From Planctomycetota bacterium (GTDB taxonomy: Bacteria; Planctomycetota; Planctomycetia; Pirellulales; Pirellulaceae): a DNA stretch of 64,000 nucleotides. Both the position numbers and the translations under genes were made by a program. The notes beneath the pieces are model-generated. The model saw only the letters and a list, made by a program, of their open reading frames with translations, was not told the origin of the DNA and ran no database searches. The number at the start of each line of letters is the position of its first letter. Within the stretch, counting starts at the first letter, position 1. Of this stretch, positions 43,320 through 52,693 are shown piece after piece. The DNA is taken from NCBI GenBank assembly GCA_026692865.1, contig JAPLNI010000026.1:143134-207133 (forward strand), read 5' to 3'.

Positions 43320-45272
43320 CTACCAGAACCACCAGTTGCTCTTAGGTTCGGTTGAATCTACGTCGGTCACGATGTCTGTTTTGACTTCACTGGATGCAGT
43401 GTCTTTCCCAATATCTTTCTCAGTGTTTTTCTCGGGCCCGTTGCGATGATAGACTCGGCCTGCGTGTGGCTTAGGATTAAACTCGATAGGAGCTTCAAGC
43501 CAATTGTTGCGCTTTGCTTCATCCAACCAAACGATCACATCGTTGTAAGTACCACCGACTGAGCGAATGCCCTCCAGAACGCTCAGGCAATCTGGTGCAA
43601 CGCGAGCGACTAAGTCCTCGTCACCCTTTTGAAATCGGACTAGATGGATTTGTCCGTTTTCGTCTCGACGCATTGTTAATCGCGGATTGATTTCAAAGTA
43701 ACCTTGCATGGTGACAGCAGGGTTATCGCCAAAGACAGCGACTTCAGGACGTTGTTCTAAAGAGACGGCTACCAGCGGCACTGAGCTTGGAATCATGACG
43801 AAATTAGTCATCTCGCCGATAGGTTGCCCACGAACACTGAGGTCTCTCGGATTGCGATTGCGAATTGCAAGTAGTGCACCGTATCGCGTCTCGGGCTCTG
43901 GATCTTGAAGGAGTGTTTCCAGTTGGTCCTTGGCGCTGAAATGGTCTAACACTTGGAGCCCTGTAAGACACAGAGGGCGAAACTCTGGAACGGTCTTGGC
44001 AAGTTCTGCGAGCACTGGAGCGGCGGCTGGATAATCCAGGTAAGCCAACGAGTAAGCGGCGTAGAAACGGAGCTCGCGATCGCTTGACGTGAGTCCTTTC
44101 TCGAGAATCGGAATTGCCTCTTTGCCGATCGCTTCCAACTCCAAGCACGCTTGTCGCGCGATGGTCGGTTCGTTCATCCGCTGCCGGCACTTATCCATCC
44201 GTTCTTCAAGCTCGGTTCGATTCTCGAGGAATACGATCGACAGCAGAACATCCGTGTAGTGCTGGACATCCCAGTTAAACTTCGAAGGAGTCTCCAGCAT
44301 GATCAAGCTGTCGTTCTTGGAGCTTGCGACCCCTTTTCGTTCCGAGCCATTATGAAAGAAGTATCGATCGTTGATCGCGCGGCTGATTGCGGCAGAGGTG
44401 GTCGCATGTCGTACGGATTCTTTTACTCGAAGACCAAACTTGCGACCTTCAACCATTCTTGCGCCCCCAAGGATAACCGCTCGAGTCACATTGACTGAAT
44501 CTTCTTTCGAGACGCATGTTGGTAGGATCACTAGAGGCCCGCTTGCACGCGCTTTGATATCACTGGACTTTGTTTGGTTTCCAACGAGTTGCATCTCCAT
44601 GATTCGGGACGGCATCAACCAGCCGTTTCGAAGGCTGGTGGCTTCGCATTGGTCTGACAACTCTACGATCACATCGGTCGCTTCGCCTCGAGCGACACCT
44701 GGGTTCGCATACATTTTCATGCGTACGAGTGCTGTTGCTTTCGAAGCGAGTACTTCGTTTGGTCTGTCGACGTTATTCGCGCGAAGCTCTCTTAGGATGT
44801 AGTCGCGTTGTTGGCTCGGCTTGACGTCACCGCCGGTTTCGGAGAGGCCGTTTACCAGCCCGAATCCCTCGTACTCGTGAATATCCATCCAAAGAAGGTT
44901 GGCCGCTTCACCTACCAGCCGCGGTCGTTCCTCGCTCTGAAGTACCTCTTGGACTGATTCGGTTTTCTTTTCAAGTTCGGACTTGGGAGCCTTTTGCGTC
45001 CAAGGAGCTGTGCAGCCGCTTAAGCAAATCCCGACCAAAGCGGAATGGACGAACAGATTGCGTTGGTGGCTTGCTGAGAATCTTGCTTTTCCTGAGCCGT
45101 AGGCGCTAGCCTCGGGTGCCATCGGTGAAAATGCGGCAACGTCGACACCCGTGGCTAGCGCCATCGGCTCAGGGTCGACAAGCGTTCCTAACACCGTCGT
45201 CTCAGGATTAGACAGCCCCGAGCAGCATTCGGAGGAACGTTTTTGCGAGTAGAACGCTGTTGGAAGGCGCAT
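43320..45272 (-). CDS. FlgI (P-ring)-like lipoprotein with HEAT repeats; repeat A translated at its N-terminus
   Basis: 650 aa. A lipobox LSGC (Cys at ~87) follows a short hydrophobic stretch (LFVHSALVGICLSGC), so export as a lipoprotein is likely. Residues ~128-300 follow the flagellar P-ring protein FlgI closely: EGFGLVNGLSETGGD, GVARGEATDVIVEL with SLRNGWLMPSRIM, and RAVILGGARMVE. HEAT-like helices follow (~370-480). The first ~60 residues are repeat A plus flanking DNA, translated as PEPMALATG...EASAYGSG. The real start may therefore be one of the ATGs at 45164 or 45122, inside the repeat. No flagellar genes are nearby, so a ring-forming envelope role is only inferred. Confidence 0.75.
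   Translation of the reverse strand: MRLPTAFYSQKRSSECCSGLSNPETTVLGTLVDPEPMALATGVDVAAFSPMAPEASAYGSGKARFSASHQRNLFVHSALVGICLSGCTAPWTQKAPKSELEKKTESVQEVLQSEERPRLVGEAANLLWMDIHEYEGFGLVNGLSETGGDVKPSQQRDYILRELRANNVDRPNEVLASKATALVRMKMYANPGVARGEATDVIVELSDQCEATSLRNGWLMPSRIMEMQLVGNQTKSSDIKARASGPLVILPTCVSKEDSVNVTRAVILGGARMVEGRKFGLRVKESVRHATTSAAISRAINDRYFFHNGSERKGVASSKNDSLIMLETPSKFNWDVQHYTDVLLSIVFLENRTELEERMDKCRQRMNEPTIARQACLELEAIGKEAIPILEKGLTSSDRELRFYAAYSLAYLDYPAAAPVLAELAKTVPEFRPLCLTGLQVLDHFSAKDQLETLLQDPEPETRYGALLAIRNRNPRDLSVRGQPIGEMTNFVMIPSSVPLVAVSLEQRPEVAVFGDNPAVTMQGYFEINPRLTMRRDENGQIHLVRFQKGDEDLVARVAPDCLSVLEGIRSVGGTYNDVIVWLDEAKRNNWLEAPIEFNPKPHAGRVYHRNGPEKNTEKDIGKDTASSEVKTDIVTDVDSTEPKSNWWFW
45091..45173 (+). 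repeat. Repeat A copy inside the FlgI-like lipoprotein gene
   Basis: 83 bp, CCTGAGCCGTAGGCGCTAGC...GCGCCATCGGCTCAGG, nearly identical to the tandem copies upstream of polA. The gene reads it on the minus strand in its one stop-free frame. Confidence 0.95.
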
Positions 45273-45275
45273 CAA

Positions 45276-46217
45276 AGATCTCGGAGGTAAGTACGAAAGG
45301 TCGCTTTACATCCGATCGATAGCTGAAAAATGAACGCCAAGTCAATAGAATTGGGAAAATCACGAACACAGTCCAACTGAAAATTTTTCGAAAAAAAGAT
45401 CGAACCTCTGTTCGTTAGCCGATGTCCAGATAGAGTCTCGAAGGAAATATTTGTATTTTTCGTCGTGACGCACTAAGATCTGACTAGTGTCAGGTTGCTG
45501 GGAAGCGGACTTTTGGTGTCCGGCTCAGTTGACTTTTGCTTTTTACCTCGTTCTTTCAGCCGAGTTCTCGCGAGAGTGCCGGGGAGGAATTGTCATGAAT
45601 CTTTTGATCAAAGCTACATCGCGTAACAACAAAGCAATCGCCATTGTGCGAGGTTGTGCGAAGGCGTCGATCAAGGGTCTCCATGCAATTCTTCACCATC
45701 TAAGTACGGCACGATTACTCACATCAGGGCTGACATCACTCCGGGGCTATTGCTCCGAATCGATGTGGCAGATGGATCGCGTGTTGGAGACGGTGTGGTT
45801 TGGGACCCCAATTAGGGTGCCCAATATAAATCACAACCAGCTTCAAACACGCGTCAACCAATCTTCCTGTAGCCCGCGATCCTAAACCCATCGCAAGTCC
45901 CTGATAAACACCAATGCCCAGTCGAGCTTTCTGCTGGACCGTTGTGGAACGAAATCCGCTAGTTCTTCTTAGAACTGATTGTTGAAATTGTGTTCGGCGT
46001 CATAGCTGAATCATCAATAACCCAGTTCACGTGTAAGCAACGCTGAGCTCCAAAGGTGGAGTTCAATATTGGCTTACGCAAATTCGAACATCGATTCTGT
46101 TCATAACGATCAAAAGAAAAAACTCGCATGATTCTCGCTCCGTCAGAATGATGGCTTTTTCGCCTAATTCGTGGTGCTTGCTTCGTAGGCATTCCTGCAA
46201 CAAGCGAGATTTTTGCA
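45276..46217. other. Long intergenic region with one weak ORF
   Basis: 940 bp. Apart from the small ORF at 45595-45885 nothing convincing. A short palindrome-like CTAGTTCTTCTTAGAACTGA lies at ~45960. Ribosome binding site absent before the sigma factor ATG. Confidence 0.45.
45595..45885 (+). CDS. Possible small protein with strong ribosome binding site
   Basis: 96 aa from an ATG at 45595 preceded by GGGGAGGAATTGTC, an excellent ribosome binding site. Basic, Arg/Ser/Thr-rich, no membrane helix and no family recognised. Coding status rests on the ribosome binding site only. Confidence 0.3.
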   Translation: MNLLIKATSRNNKAIAIVRGCAKASIKGLHAILHHLSTARLLTSGLTSLRGYCSESMWQMDRVLETVWFGTPIRVPNINHNQLQTRVNQSSCSPRS

Positions 46218-46871
46218 ATGAACACGATAGTCGATCGATTAGATAGCCTTTCCAGTTCTCAAGCTCTTGAAACGAGAGTATTGGATGCGGTTGTATTGAG
46301 TGAAACTGCCAGCAGAACCTTCGCAAACGCCGAGGTCACCGCATGGGTCACCGCCGCGCAAAACGGAGATCGTCAAGCTTTCGAGAACTTGGTTGCTCGA
46401 TTCGAGGCTTCCGTGCAAGCGAACGCTTATCGAAGACTCGGAAACTGGGAAGAGGCTGTCGATTTGAGCCAAGACGTTTTCTTCCAAGCGTTCCGAAGAC
46501 TGGGCCAGTTGTTGGTTCCGGAAGCATTCGGAGGTTGGTTGAAAACGATGACGGTTCGAATGTGCATCAATCGATCCAGTCGACGTCGAAAGCCAATCGC
46601 GATCGAACAAGAGACGCTTGAAGCGACTTGTATTGTCGAATGCGATCCTTTGGACGTCGTTTTGGCTAGCGAACGCTGTGAGCAGCTGAATGAAGGCTTA
46701 CAAAGGCTTAGCAAGATAGACCGCCAGACATTGGAGGCGTTCTACATGCGAGGCCAAAGCCTGATTGAAATGGCTGATGCGTTCGACGCACCAATTGGAA
46801 CGATCAAGCGAAGACTTCACACAGCTCGAAAGCGATTAGCTACCTTGGTAGATGAATTGCAAGCGGTGTGA
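46218..46871 (+). CDS. ECF-type RNA polymerase sigma factor
   Basis: 217 aa. A ~40-residue N-terminal extension is followed by sigma region 2 (AWVTAAQNGDRQAFENLVARFE...NWEEAVDLSQDVFFQAFRRLGQL) and region 4 (LSKIDRQTLEAFYMRGQSLIEMADAFDAPIGTIKRRLHTARKRL, a helix-turn-helix). No region 3 and no C-terminal extension. It directs RNA polymerase to a specific promoter set. No adjacent anti-sigma factor is visible; the next good gene encodes a glycine-zipper exported protein. Regulon unknown. Confidence 0.93.
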   Translation: MNTIVDRLDSLSSSQALETRVLDAVVLSETASRTFANAEVTAWVTAAQNGDRQAFENLVARFEASVQANAYRRLGNWEEAVDLSQDVFFQAFRRLGQLLVPEAFGGWLKTMTVRMCINRSSRRRKPIAIEQETLEATCIVECDPLDVVLASERCEQLNEGLQRLSKIDRQTLEAFYMRGQSLIEMADAFDAPIGTIKRRLHTARKRLATLVDELQAV

Positions 46872-47202
46872 ATGGAGGAGCTGCAACATGTGCAGAGCTA
46901 TTTTTTTGAGCGCTTCTTTGGAGTGCTCCGTCTCGGCGGAGCTTTAAGACTTATCTATTGGGTTTCTATCCAAAAAAGTCTTCGCCAACAAACGGTTCAG
47001 TTGTCACACGAGGCTCTTTCACTTCTCAACATCGCTCGCCCCAAAGCTGTGACAAGTCACAGCACTCCAAGGAGCACTCTATAACATGCTTCAAAACGAA
47101 CCTCCAGTATCGACTCGGTCGCGTCCGATATCCTAATAATAACGAGTGAAAATGACTGACGCTATTTGCGGAAGTCCATCTGTTATTCCCAGGGCACTTT
47201 CC

Positions 47203-48099
47203 ATGCTATCGATAATCTTGCGCAACAAAAAATTGCTAGCTCTCCTGCTCACTCTTTCACCATCGCCAGCACTCGCTCAGAATCAGACGCGAAATGGTGC
47301 TGTTTTGGGCGGTGTCACCGGGGCGGTCATCGGTGGTATTGTTGGAAAGCAAAACGACGAGACGACCGAGGGAGCGCTCATCGGTGGTGCTGTTGGTGCA
47401 GTTGCTGGAGGCTTGCTCGGCAATCACAAGAAACAGCAAGAGCAACAAGCCGCTCAGCAACGCTACGCCCAGCAGCAGGCTCAACAACGCTACTACGAAC
47501 AACAACGAGCTCAGCAACGTTACCACCAACAACGAAATCAAAACGGCTATATTGTCCAACAACAGCCCGTCTATGTTCAGTCGCAACCCGTCTACGTCGA
47601 AGCTCAACCGACACAAGTCGTGACGACTCCAGCCCAACCTCAATCGACTACCCCGCTGCGACGTGGTGTGACCGTCGCCGACATCATGACTCTTGCCAAA
47701 AGCGGCGTGAGCGAGAACGTGATCAGAAATCACATCGAGTCGACGGGCGTTGCTTATCAAATTTCTGTAGAGGATGTAGTCAGCATGAGTGATGCTGGTG
47801 TAAGCGATGGTATTATCGAAGCCATGCAGAACGCACCTATCGTGGGCGGCAACGTCAACCCAATTCCTCGAGCCATACCAAACTCGAAAACACTTTTGCC
47901 AGCCTCACCCACTGCATCAAGTCAAAGCACTTTAAGTCAAAAGACTTCAAGCCAAACAGTCGCAAAACCTGTCAAAACACAATCCACACCGACGCGAATA
48001 ACCAACACTCCAACCCCAGCCAAACGCCCGGTCGCGCAAGAATCAACACCAGAACCATTGCTCTTGAAACCGGTTCCGCTCCCAAGCGGCAAGTTCTAA
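47203..48099 (+). CDS. Exported glycine-zipper protein with Gln-rich coil
   Basis: About 298 aa from the ATG at 47203, chosen because it gives a clean signal peptide (MLSIILRNKKLLALLLTLSP...ALA); earlier in-frame starts exist at 47146-47152. A glycine-zipper 2TM-like segment (GAVLGGVTGAVIGGIVGK, GALIGGAVGAVAGGLLG) lies near the N-terminus, then a Gln/Arg/Tyr-rich region and a compact helical domain (ADIMTLAKSGVSENVIRNHIES...DVVSMSDAGVSDGIIEAMQ). The tail is Thr/Pro/Ser-rich. The layout resembles the Rcs/17-kDa antigen family of envelope proteins. Role unknown. Confidence 0.78.
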   Translation: MLSIILRNKKLLALLLTLSPSPALAQNQTRNGAVLGGVTGAVIGGIVGKQNDETTEGALIGGAVGAVAGGLLGNHKKQQEQQAAQQRYAQQQAQQRYYEQQRAQQRYHQQRNQNGYIVQQQPVYVQSQPVYVEAQPTQVVTTPAQPQSTTPLRRGVTVADIMTLAKSGVSENVIRNHIESTGVAYQISVEDVVSMSDAGVSDGIIEAMQNAPIVGGNVNPIPRAIPNSKTLLPASPTASSQSTLSQKTSSQTVAKPVKTQSTPTRITNTPTPAKRPVAQESTPEPLLLKPVPLPSGKF

Positions 48100-48261
48100 A
48101 GCAACCTCTGCTAGTACCGCTCGTGCTTGGTTGACTTCATAATTGGTCATATCGGCGATTGAATGTAAAACTCTAATAGTGTCGTTCATCAAAAGCCTTC
48201 GGTAGCGTCAGACTTAGATTTTCCTATAGTTTTTAGTCGATCCGATTGCGAACTGATCGAG

Positions 48262-48304
48262 TTCGATTACGAGTACCGGCTTACGCCTGAGTACGAGTAC
48301 GAAA
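48262..48304. repeat. Short GAGTAC-type repeat patch
   Basis: Tandem-like units GATTACGAGTACCG and GAGTACGAGTACGA in the gap between the glycine-zipper and DedA genes. Minor. Confidence 0.4.
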
Positions 48305-48378
48305 ATGACTGGACACTTTGTTACATATCGCGCAATTACTTGCGACTGAGTCTGTCCCTCTCTTTATTGTCGACGAAA

Positions 48379-49044
48379 CTACTCGTCGACATTTGGCTGC
48401 GTTCGAGCTATCGCGTTCTCTTGGCGACTTTTCCAGAACTCATAGATTATCGGAAGCACACTTACGCCGATGATACCTAGAGTGATCATCGAGTGCTTGT
48501 CCTTGACCCATTCCAAGCTTCCGAAGTAGTATCCGAGTACAAGAAAGCCGGCGACCCAAACTACTGCACCGATACAGTTGTAAAACCAGAATCGGTAATA
48601 ATCCATCTTTCCGATACCCGCAACAAATGGAGCGAACGTTCGGACGATTGGGACGAAGCGAGCCAACACAATCGTCTTTGCACCATATCGATCATAAAAC
48701 TCCTGAGCTCGATCGAGATGTTTTCGGTTGAGCAACCACGAAATCTCTTTTGAAAAGATCCTTGGGCCGACATACCTTCCAATCGCGTAATTGACCGCGT
48801 CTCCCGCGACCGCTGCGATAATCAATAAAGGTATCAACCATGGAAGCGAAAGAACGCTGCCGGGGCTAGCGGCAAGTGCTCCAACGGCGAACAACAGCGA
48901 GTCACCTGGAAGAAACGGAGTGACCACTAGTCCTGTTTCACAGAAAATCACTGCAAACAGCAAGACATATAACCAGGGCCCCATCGCCGCAGCGAGATCC
49001 TGCAAGTGATTATCTAAGTGTAGAAACCAATCGATAATGTTCAT
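48379..49044 (-). CDS. DedA-family membrane protein
   Basis: 221 aa. Family blocks: FCETGLVVTPFLPGDSLLF (re-entrant helix with the Glu), GDAVNYAIGRYVGPRIF, HLDRAQEFYDRYGAKTIVLARFVPIVRTFAPFVAGIGKM and GAVVWVAGFLVLGYYFG. DedA proteins are undecaprenyl-phosphate or phospholipid flippases. All the conserved Arg/Glu positions of the RFVPIVRTFAP segment are present. ATG start; no ribosome binding site seen. Monocistronic. Confidence 0.93.
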   Translation of the reverse strand: MNIIDWFLHLDNHLQDLAAAMGPWLYVLLFAVIFCETGLVVTPFLPGDSLLFAVGALAASPGSVLSLPWLIPLLIIAAVAGDAVNYAIGRYVGPRIFSKEISWLLNRKHLDRAQEFYDRYGAKTIVLARFVPIVRTFAPFVAGIGKMDYYRFWFYNCIGAVVWVAGFLVLGYYFGSLEWVKDKHSMITLGIIGVSVLPIIYEFWKSRQENAIARTQPNVDE

Positions 49045-49391
49045 AAGAATCGGACTGTTTGCGAAATTCGTAGGGAGCAGCTTCTTTTCTGGTTTTCCAG
49101 GGCTGAAAAACAGGATGCCTTAGCTTACTCCACAAAATTCTTCGTGCTGTGACCAAACGTGTCACAACCTGGTGCGAAAGTAATTATGTCGAGTGAAAAA
49201 AACACTCCGCTGATTGGTTTCCTGTAGTTGAAGCCTGCCGTCAACTGTGTTACTATCCAGGCGTATAGTCACACGTGAACATCGACGGTACATTAAGTCA
49301 GTAGACGTCGATATGGGCGTGGATGTGTTTTCCCGGCTGGGCACGAATGGGTTTTGAGTAAAACAATTTTTTTGAAAAAGGGAATTTCCGA
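49045..49391. other. recA upstream region
   Basis: About 350 bp divergent region between dedA and recA with a promoter-operator pattern at 49228-49272 (listed separately). Ends with a ribosome-binding stretch and the recA ATG. Confidence 0.55.
49228..49272 (+). promoter_or_regulatory. recA promoter with overlapping inverted repeat
   Basis: TTGAAG (49228-49233), 17-bp spacer, TACTAT (49251-49256) as -35 and -10. GTTACTAT (49249-49256) and ATAGTCAC (49265-49272) form an 8-bp inverted repeat with one mismatch and an 8-bp spacer, covering the -10 box. This is the layout of a repressor site, possibly LexA, on recA. Confidence 0.5.
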
Positions 49392-50513
49392 ATGGCTGCT
49401 GCTAACAAATCAACTGCAAAAAAGAAAACTGAAAAAGCTGAACAAGGTCCAAGCGGACTCGAAGCTGTCTATAAGCGTGAGCCAGGCCTGAGAACAACGC
49501 TTCAACAAATTGAGAAGCAGTTCGGCGAAGGTTCCATCATGCCGCTTGGGGGCGAAGCCCAGCTAAAAATCGAAGGGATCAAAACAGGTTCACTCTCCTT
49601 GGATATTGCCCTGGGTGGTAATGGGGTCCCCCGTGGTCGAATCATCGAAATCTTTGGCCCTGAATCCAGCGGCAAGACAACGCTGGCACTGCACATTGCC
49701 GCCGAAGCTCAAAAAAATGGTGGTATCGCGGCGATTATCGATGCCGAGCATGCGTTTGATCCGACCTGGGGAAGAAAGCTGGGCGTGGAACTCGATACAC
49801 TCCTGGTCTCGCAGCCAAGCAATGGAGAAGAGGCGATGCAAATCACCGAAATGCTCGTCAAGAGTAACGCGGTAGACGTGATCATCATCGACTCGGTCGC
49901 AGCACTCGTTCCGAAGAAAGAACTCGACGGCGAAATGGGTGACAGCCACGTGGGTCTGCAAGCTCGATTAATGAGCCAAGCGATGCGAAAACTCACCGGC
50001 GCCATTGCCAAGAGCAAGACTTCTGTGATTTTCATTAACCAGATTCGTGAAAAAATCGGCGTTATGTTTGGTAGCCCGGAAACGACTACCGGTGGCCGAG
50101 CGTTGAAGTTTTACTCGTCCTGTCGAATTGATGTTCGCCGAATCGGACAGCTAAAAGACGGTGAAGAAGTGGTCGGTCAACGCGTACGAACCAAGATCGT
50201 TAAGAATAAAGTTGCTCCTCCGTTCCGGGTCGCTGAGTTTGACATGATGCACACCAATGGCATCAGCTACGAAGGTGACGTGTTGGACTTGGGGGCCGCC
50301 CTGAAGATAGTCAACAGAAGCGGTGCTTGGTTCAAGTACGGGGAAACGTACCTTGGACAAGGCAAAGAAAAAGCGAGAAACTTCCTTATCGAAAACCCTG
50401 CTATCGCTGAAGAAATCCGCGAGTTGATTCTGGCAGCGGGAGGCTACACCGGTCCAGAAGGCGTCGTCGCCGAAGGTGACGCAGATGCCGAGGAAGAGCT
50501 TGCTGATAGCTGA
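49392..50513 (+). CDS. recA: Recombinase RecA
   Basis: 373 aa. It forms ATP-dependent filaments on single-stranded DNA for strand exchange and activates LexA self-cleavage. Walker [10 protein letters not shown] (89-97), Walker [14 protein letters not shown], the L1/L2 regions ([38 protein letters not shown]) and an acidic C-terminal tail ([11 protein letters not shown]) are all present. The N-terminus is slightly longer and more basic than in E. coli RecA. ATG at 49392, about 130 nt downstream of the predicted promoter start. Confidence 0.98.
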   Translation: MAAANKSTAKKKTEKAEQGPSGLEAVYKREPGLRTTLQQIEKQFGEGSIMPLGGEAQLKIEGIKTGSLSLDIALGGNGVPRGRIIEIFGPESSGKTTLALHIAAEAQKNGGIAAIIDAEHAFDPTWGRKLGVELDTLLVSQPSNGEEAMQITEMLVKSNAVDVIIIDSVAALVPKKELDGEMGDSHVGLQARLMSQAMRKLTGAIAKSKTSVIFINQIREKIGVMFGSPETTTGGRALKFYSSCRIDVRRIGQLKDGEEVVGQRVRTKIVKNKVAPPFRVAEFDMMHTNGISYEGDVLDLGAALKIVNRSGAWFKYGETYLGQGKEKARNFLIENPAIAEEIRELILAAGGYTGPEGVVAEGDADAEEELADS

Positions 50514-50536
50514 TCTTTTGAACCAGCACATTGAAA

Positions 50537-50561
50537 AACCGCTGGGCGCGAGCCAGCGGTT
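50537..50561. terminator. Hairpin after recA
   Basis: AACCGCTGG (50537-50545) and CCAGCGGTT (50553-50561), perfect 9-bp stem, 7-nt loop. A T-run lies only on the minus-strand side, so recA termination by it is uncertain. Confidence 0.45.
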
Positions 50562-50849
50562 GTTGGCCAATGAAGCGTTCTGTTTCGAAACGTTTCCAAG
50601 TTAGATCTACTTGCGAGTGTGTCTCAATCAGCCGAGCTTGGATCAGCCGAACTGTTTTTATTGGGTCGCTTAGAAGAAAGTCGCAATTAACCTTCTTGGT
50701 AAAACAATCGTTGGCAGGGATGTCTGTTCCGATTTGCAGAAGTGACTATTGTCCTCATGTGGATATCCGAGAACATGGTATACTCTTCGCGTTGTTTGGA
50801 CGAATTGGTACGTTTACACGAAGAAAAATTGCTATAAGGATTGCTCGAA

Positions 50850-52628
50850 ATGAGTTCGCGAAGAAGATGGATTTTAAGTAGTGCTTTGATGTTTTGGACC
50901 GCTGGGTCCTTGTTTGCTCCAAGCACTGCGACTGTACATGCTCAAGCAACGGCATTGGCTCCAGCAACTTCTGCCGCTGGCTCAAATGACGCAGGCGATT
51001 CGCCAACTTTAGTTGTATCTACCAGTAAACTTGACCAATTGATGCCGCATGTAAGCTACCTGATGCGTGCCGTGAATCAGCCTGAGTTTAGTGGATTGGC
51101 TAATATGATGGTCAATAGCTACACACAAGGAATGGATAAGACTCGTCCAATCGGGGTCGCGGTTAGCCTTAGCGATGTTGGGAATCCAACACCGGTGGTG
51201 ATGCTTCCTGTGAGCGATATAAAACTGTTTTTTAATGGGCTTGCACAGTTTGGCGAGCCAGATGACTTGGGCAACGGACTTTATAGTCTCGAAGTTGGTC
51301 CACAGCCGGTGTTTGCTCAATACGAAGAAGGTTGGCTGTATGTTTCACCAGAAGAAGCGACGGTTACTGATTTTGATTACGATCCATCGGAACTACTGAA
51401 TAAGCTTGCCTCGCGATACGACATCGGCTTCCGATTGGATCTTCAAAGTGTACCCGAAGAGTTGCGAGAGACCTTGCTCGCTCAAATGCGAGATAGCTTC
51501 GAGCGTGGCGCGTCGCAAGGAATGGCTCAAGCTAAGCGTGCTGCGGAAGACGCAATCAAAGCTGCAAAGACAGATGAAGCACGAGCAATCGCCGAAACGC
51601 AGTTGGCCAACTTTGAAGCGTCAATGGAAATGCAAGAAAGACAACTTGATCAACTAGAAGCAATGGTCAACGACGTCTCGACAGTGGTGTTTGGCATCAC
51701 CGCCGACTCGGCAGCGAAGCAGCTGTCGATGGAACTGGCAACTCAGTTTGTTGAGGGTTCCGATTTGGACAAGCAAGTTGCTTTCAGCGCAACATCAAAA
51801 ACCGCTTTCTCTGGTTTGACAAGCGATCGCGAAGTCATCTCGGTTCACAGTACGAATCGCACAATGCCTGAGTACATCGAGGACGCTAAAGCTAACATCG
51901 AAGTCGCGTTCTCGCAGTTAGAACAATTGCTTAATCAAGCCGATTCCAAGTTGCCAGGTGCGACCGAGATTGCAGACGAGTTCAAGCAGCTTGTCTTGGA
52001 GACGGTTGAAGAAGGCATTAGCGATTCGGCAGTCTCGCTATCGCTCGGTGATCAACTTTCATTGGTCAGCGTTGCACATGTTGCCGATGGAAACAAATGG
52101 GCTTCGTTCTTGGCATCGAATTACGAAAAGATTCGCAGCTACAGCGACGATCTTCCGTTGATCCAATTCAACCAAGGAAAGCACGCAGGAGTTACCTTAC
52201 ACATAGGTGCGGTGACACTGCCTCAAGATGCACCGCCAGAATTGGTGCGGGTACTTGGGTCGCCAGTTGCCTTCGCACTGGGAACGGCCGACAAGTCGAT
52301 CTATTTGAGTGTTGGCCCGGATGCGGAAACGAAACTAAAGACCGCGATTGATAACGTCGCATCCAAATCGACCCCGGTGGCAGGAAATCCGTTCGATATG
52401 CGAGTTCAATTGGTCCCCATTGTTCAGTACATCCAAACCATCAAAGCTGAGCCGATCCTGGAAGCGATGATCGATGGCGCTAGCCAATCATCTGCAAAGG
52501 ACTTCATCAATATCAACACCAAGATCCTACCACATGGGGTCTTGGGTCGATTGTCTGTCGATGAAGGTGTCTTGAAAGCAATCGGTTCAGCAGCCAAAGC
52601 GGGCCAAGGCGGCGGACGACGTCGATAA
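50850..52628 (+). CDS. Secreted alanine-rich helical protein of unknown function
   Basis: 592 aa from the ATG at 50850, with a purine-rich ribosome binding site ~10 bp upstream. A signal peptide (RRRWILSSALMFWTAGSLFA) is followed by ~170 residues with repeated small-residue patterns and a coiled coil (GASQGMAQAKRAAEDAIKAAKTDEARAIAE). The rest is a long alpha-rich region ending in a Gly/Arg tail (QGGGRRR). No catalytic motif or known family. Probably an extracytoplasmic scaffold typical of planctomycetes. Function unknown. Confidence 0.7.
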   Translation: MSSRRRWILSSALMFWTAGSLFAPSTATVHAQATALAPATSAAGSNDAGDSPTLVVSTSKLDQLMPHVSYLMRAVNQPEFSGLANMMVNSYTQGMDKTRPIGVAVSLSDVGNPTPVVMLPVSDIKLFFNGLAQFGEPDDLGNGLYSLEVGPQPVFAQYEEGWLYVSPEEATVTDFDYDPSELLNKLASRYDIGFRLDLQSVPEELRETLLAQMRDSFERGASQGMAQAKRAAEDAIKAAKTDEARAIAETQLANFEASMEMQERQLDQLEAMVNDVSTVVFGITADSAAKQLSMELATQFVEGSDLDKQVAFSATSKTAFSGLTSDREVISVHSTNRTMPEYIEDAKANIEVAFSQLEQLLNQADSKLPGATEIADEFKQLVLETVEEGISDSAVSLSLGDQLSLVSVAHVADGNKWASFLASNYEKIRSYSDDLPLIQFNQGKHAGVTLHIGAVTLPQDAPPELVRVLGSPVAFALGTADKSIYLSVGPDAETKLKTAIDNVASKSTPVAGNPFDMRVQLVPIVQYIQTIKAEPILEAMIDGASQSSAKDFININTKILPHGVLGRLSVDEGVLKAIGSAAKAGQGGGRRR

Positions 52629-52693
52629 TGACTTGTTGATACTGCCTTGTTGTTGAAGAACAGCCAAATCCTTTTCCTCAAAGGAAATCCATC

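Noticed and set aside
46872..47084. 70-aa + ORF directly after the sigma factor, possible anti-sigma factor
   Set aside because: Contains a GC-rich palindrome, GCTCCG...CGGAGC, similar to intergenic repeats; no membrane helix or zinc motif of an anti-sigma factor.
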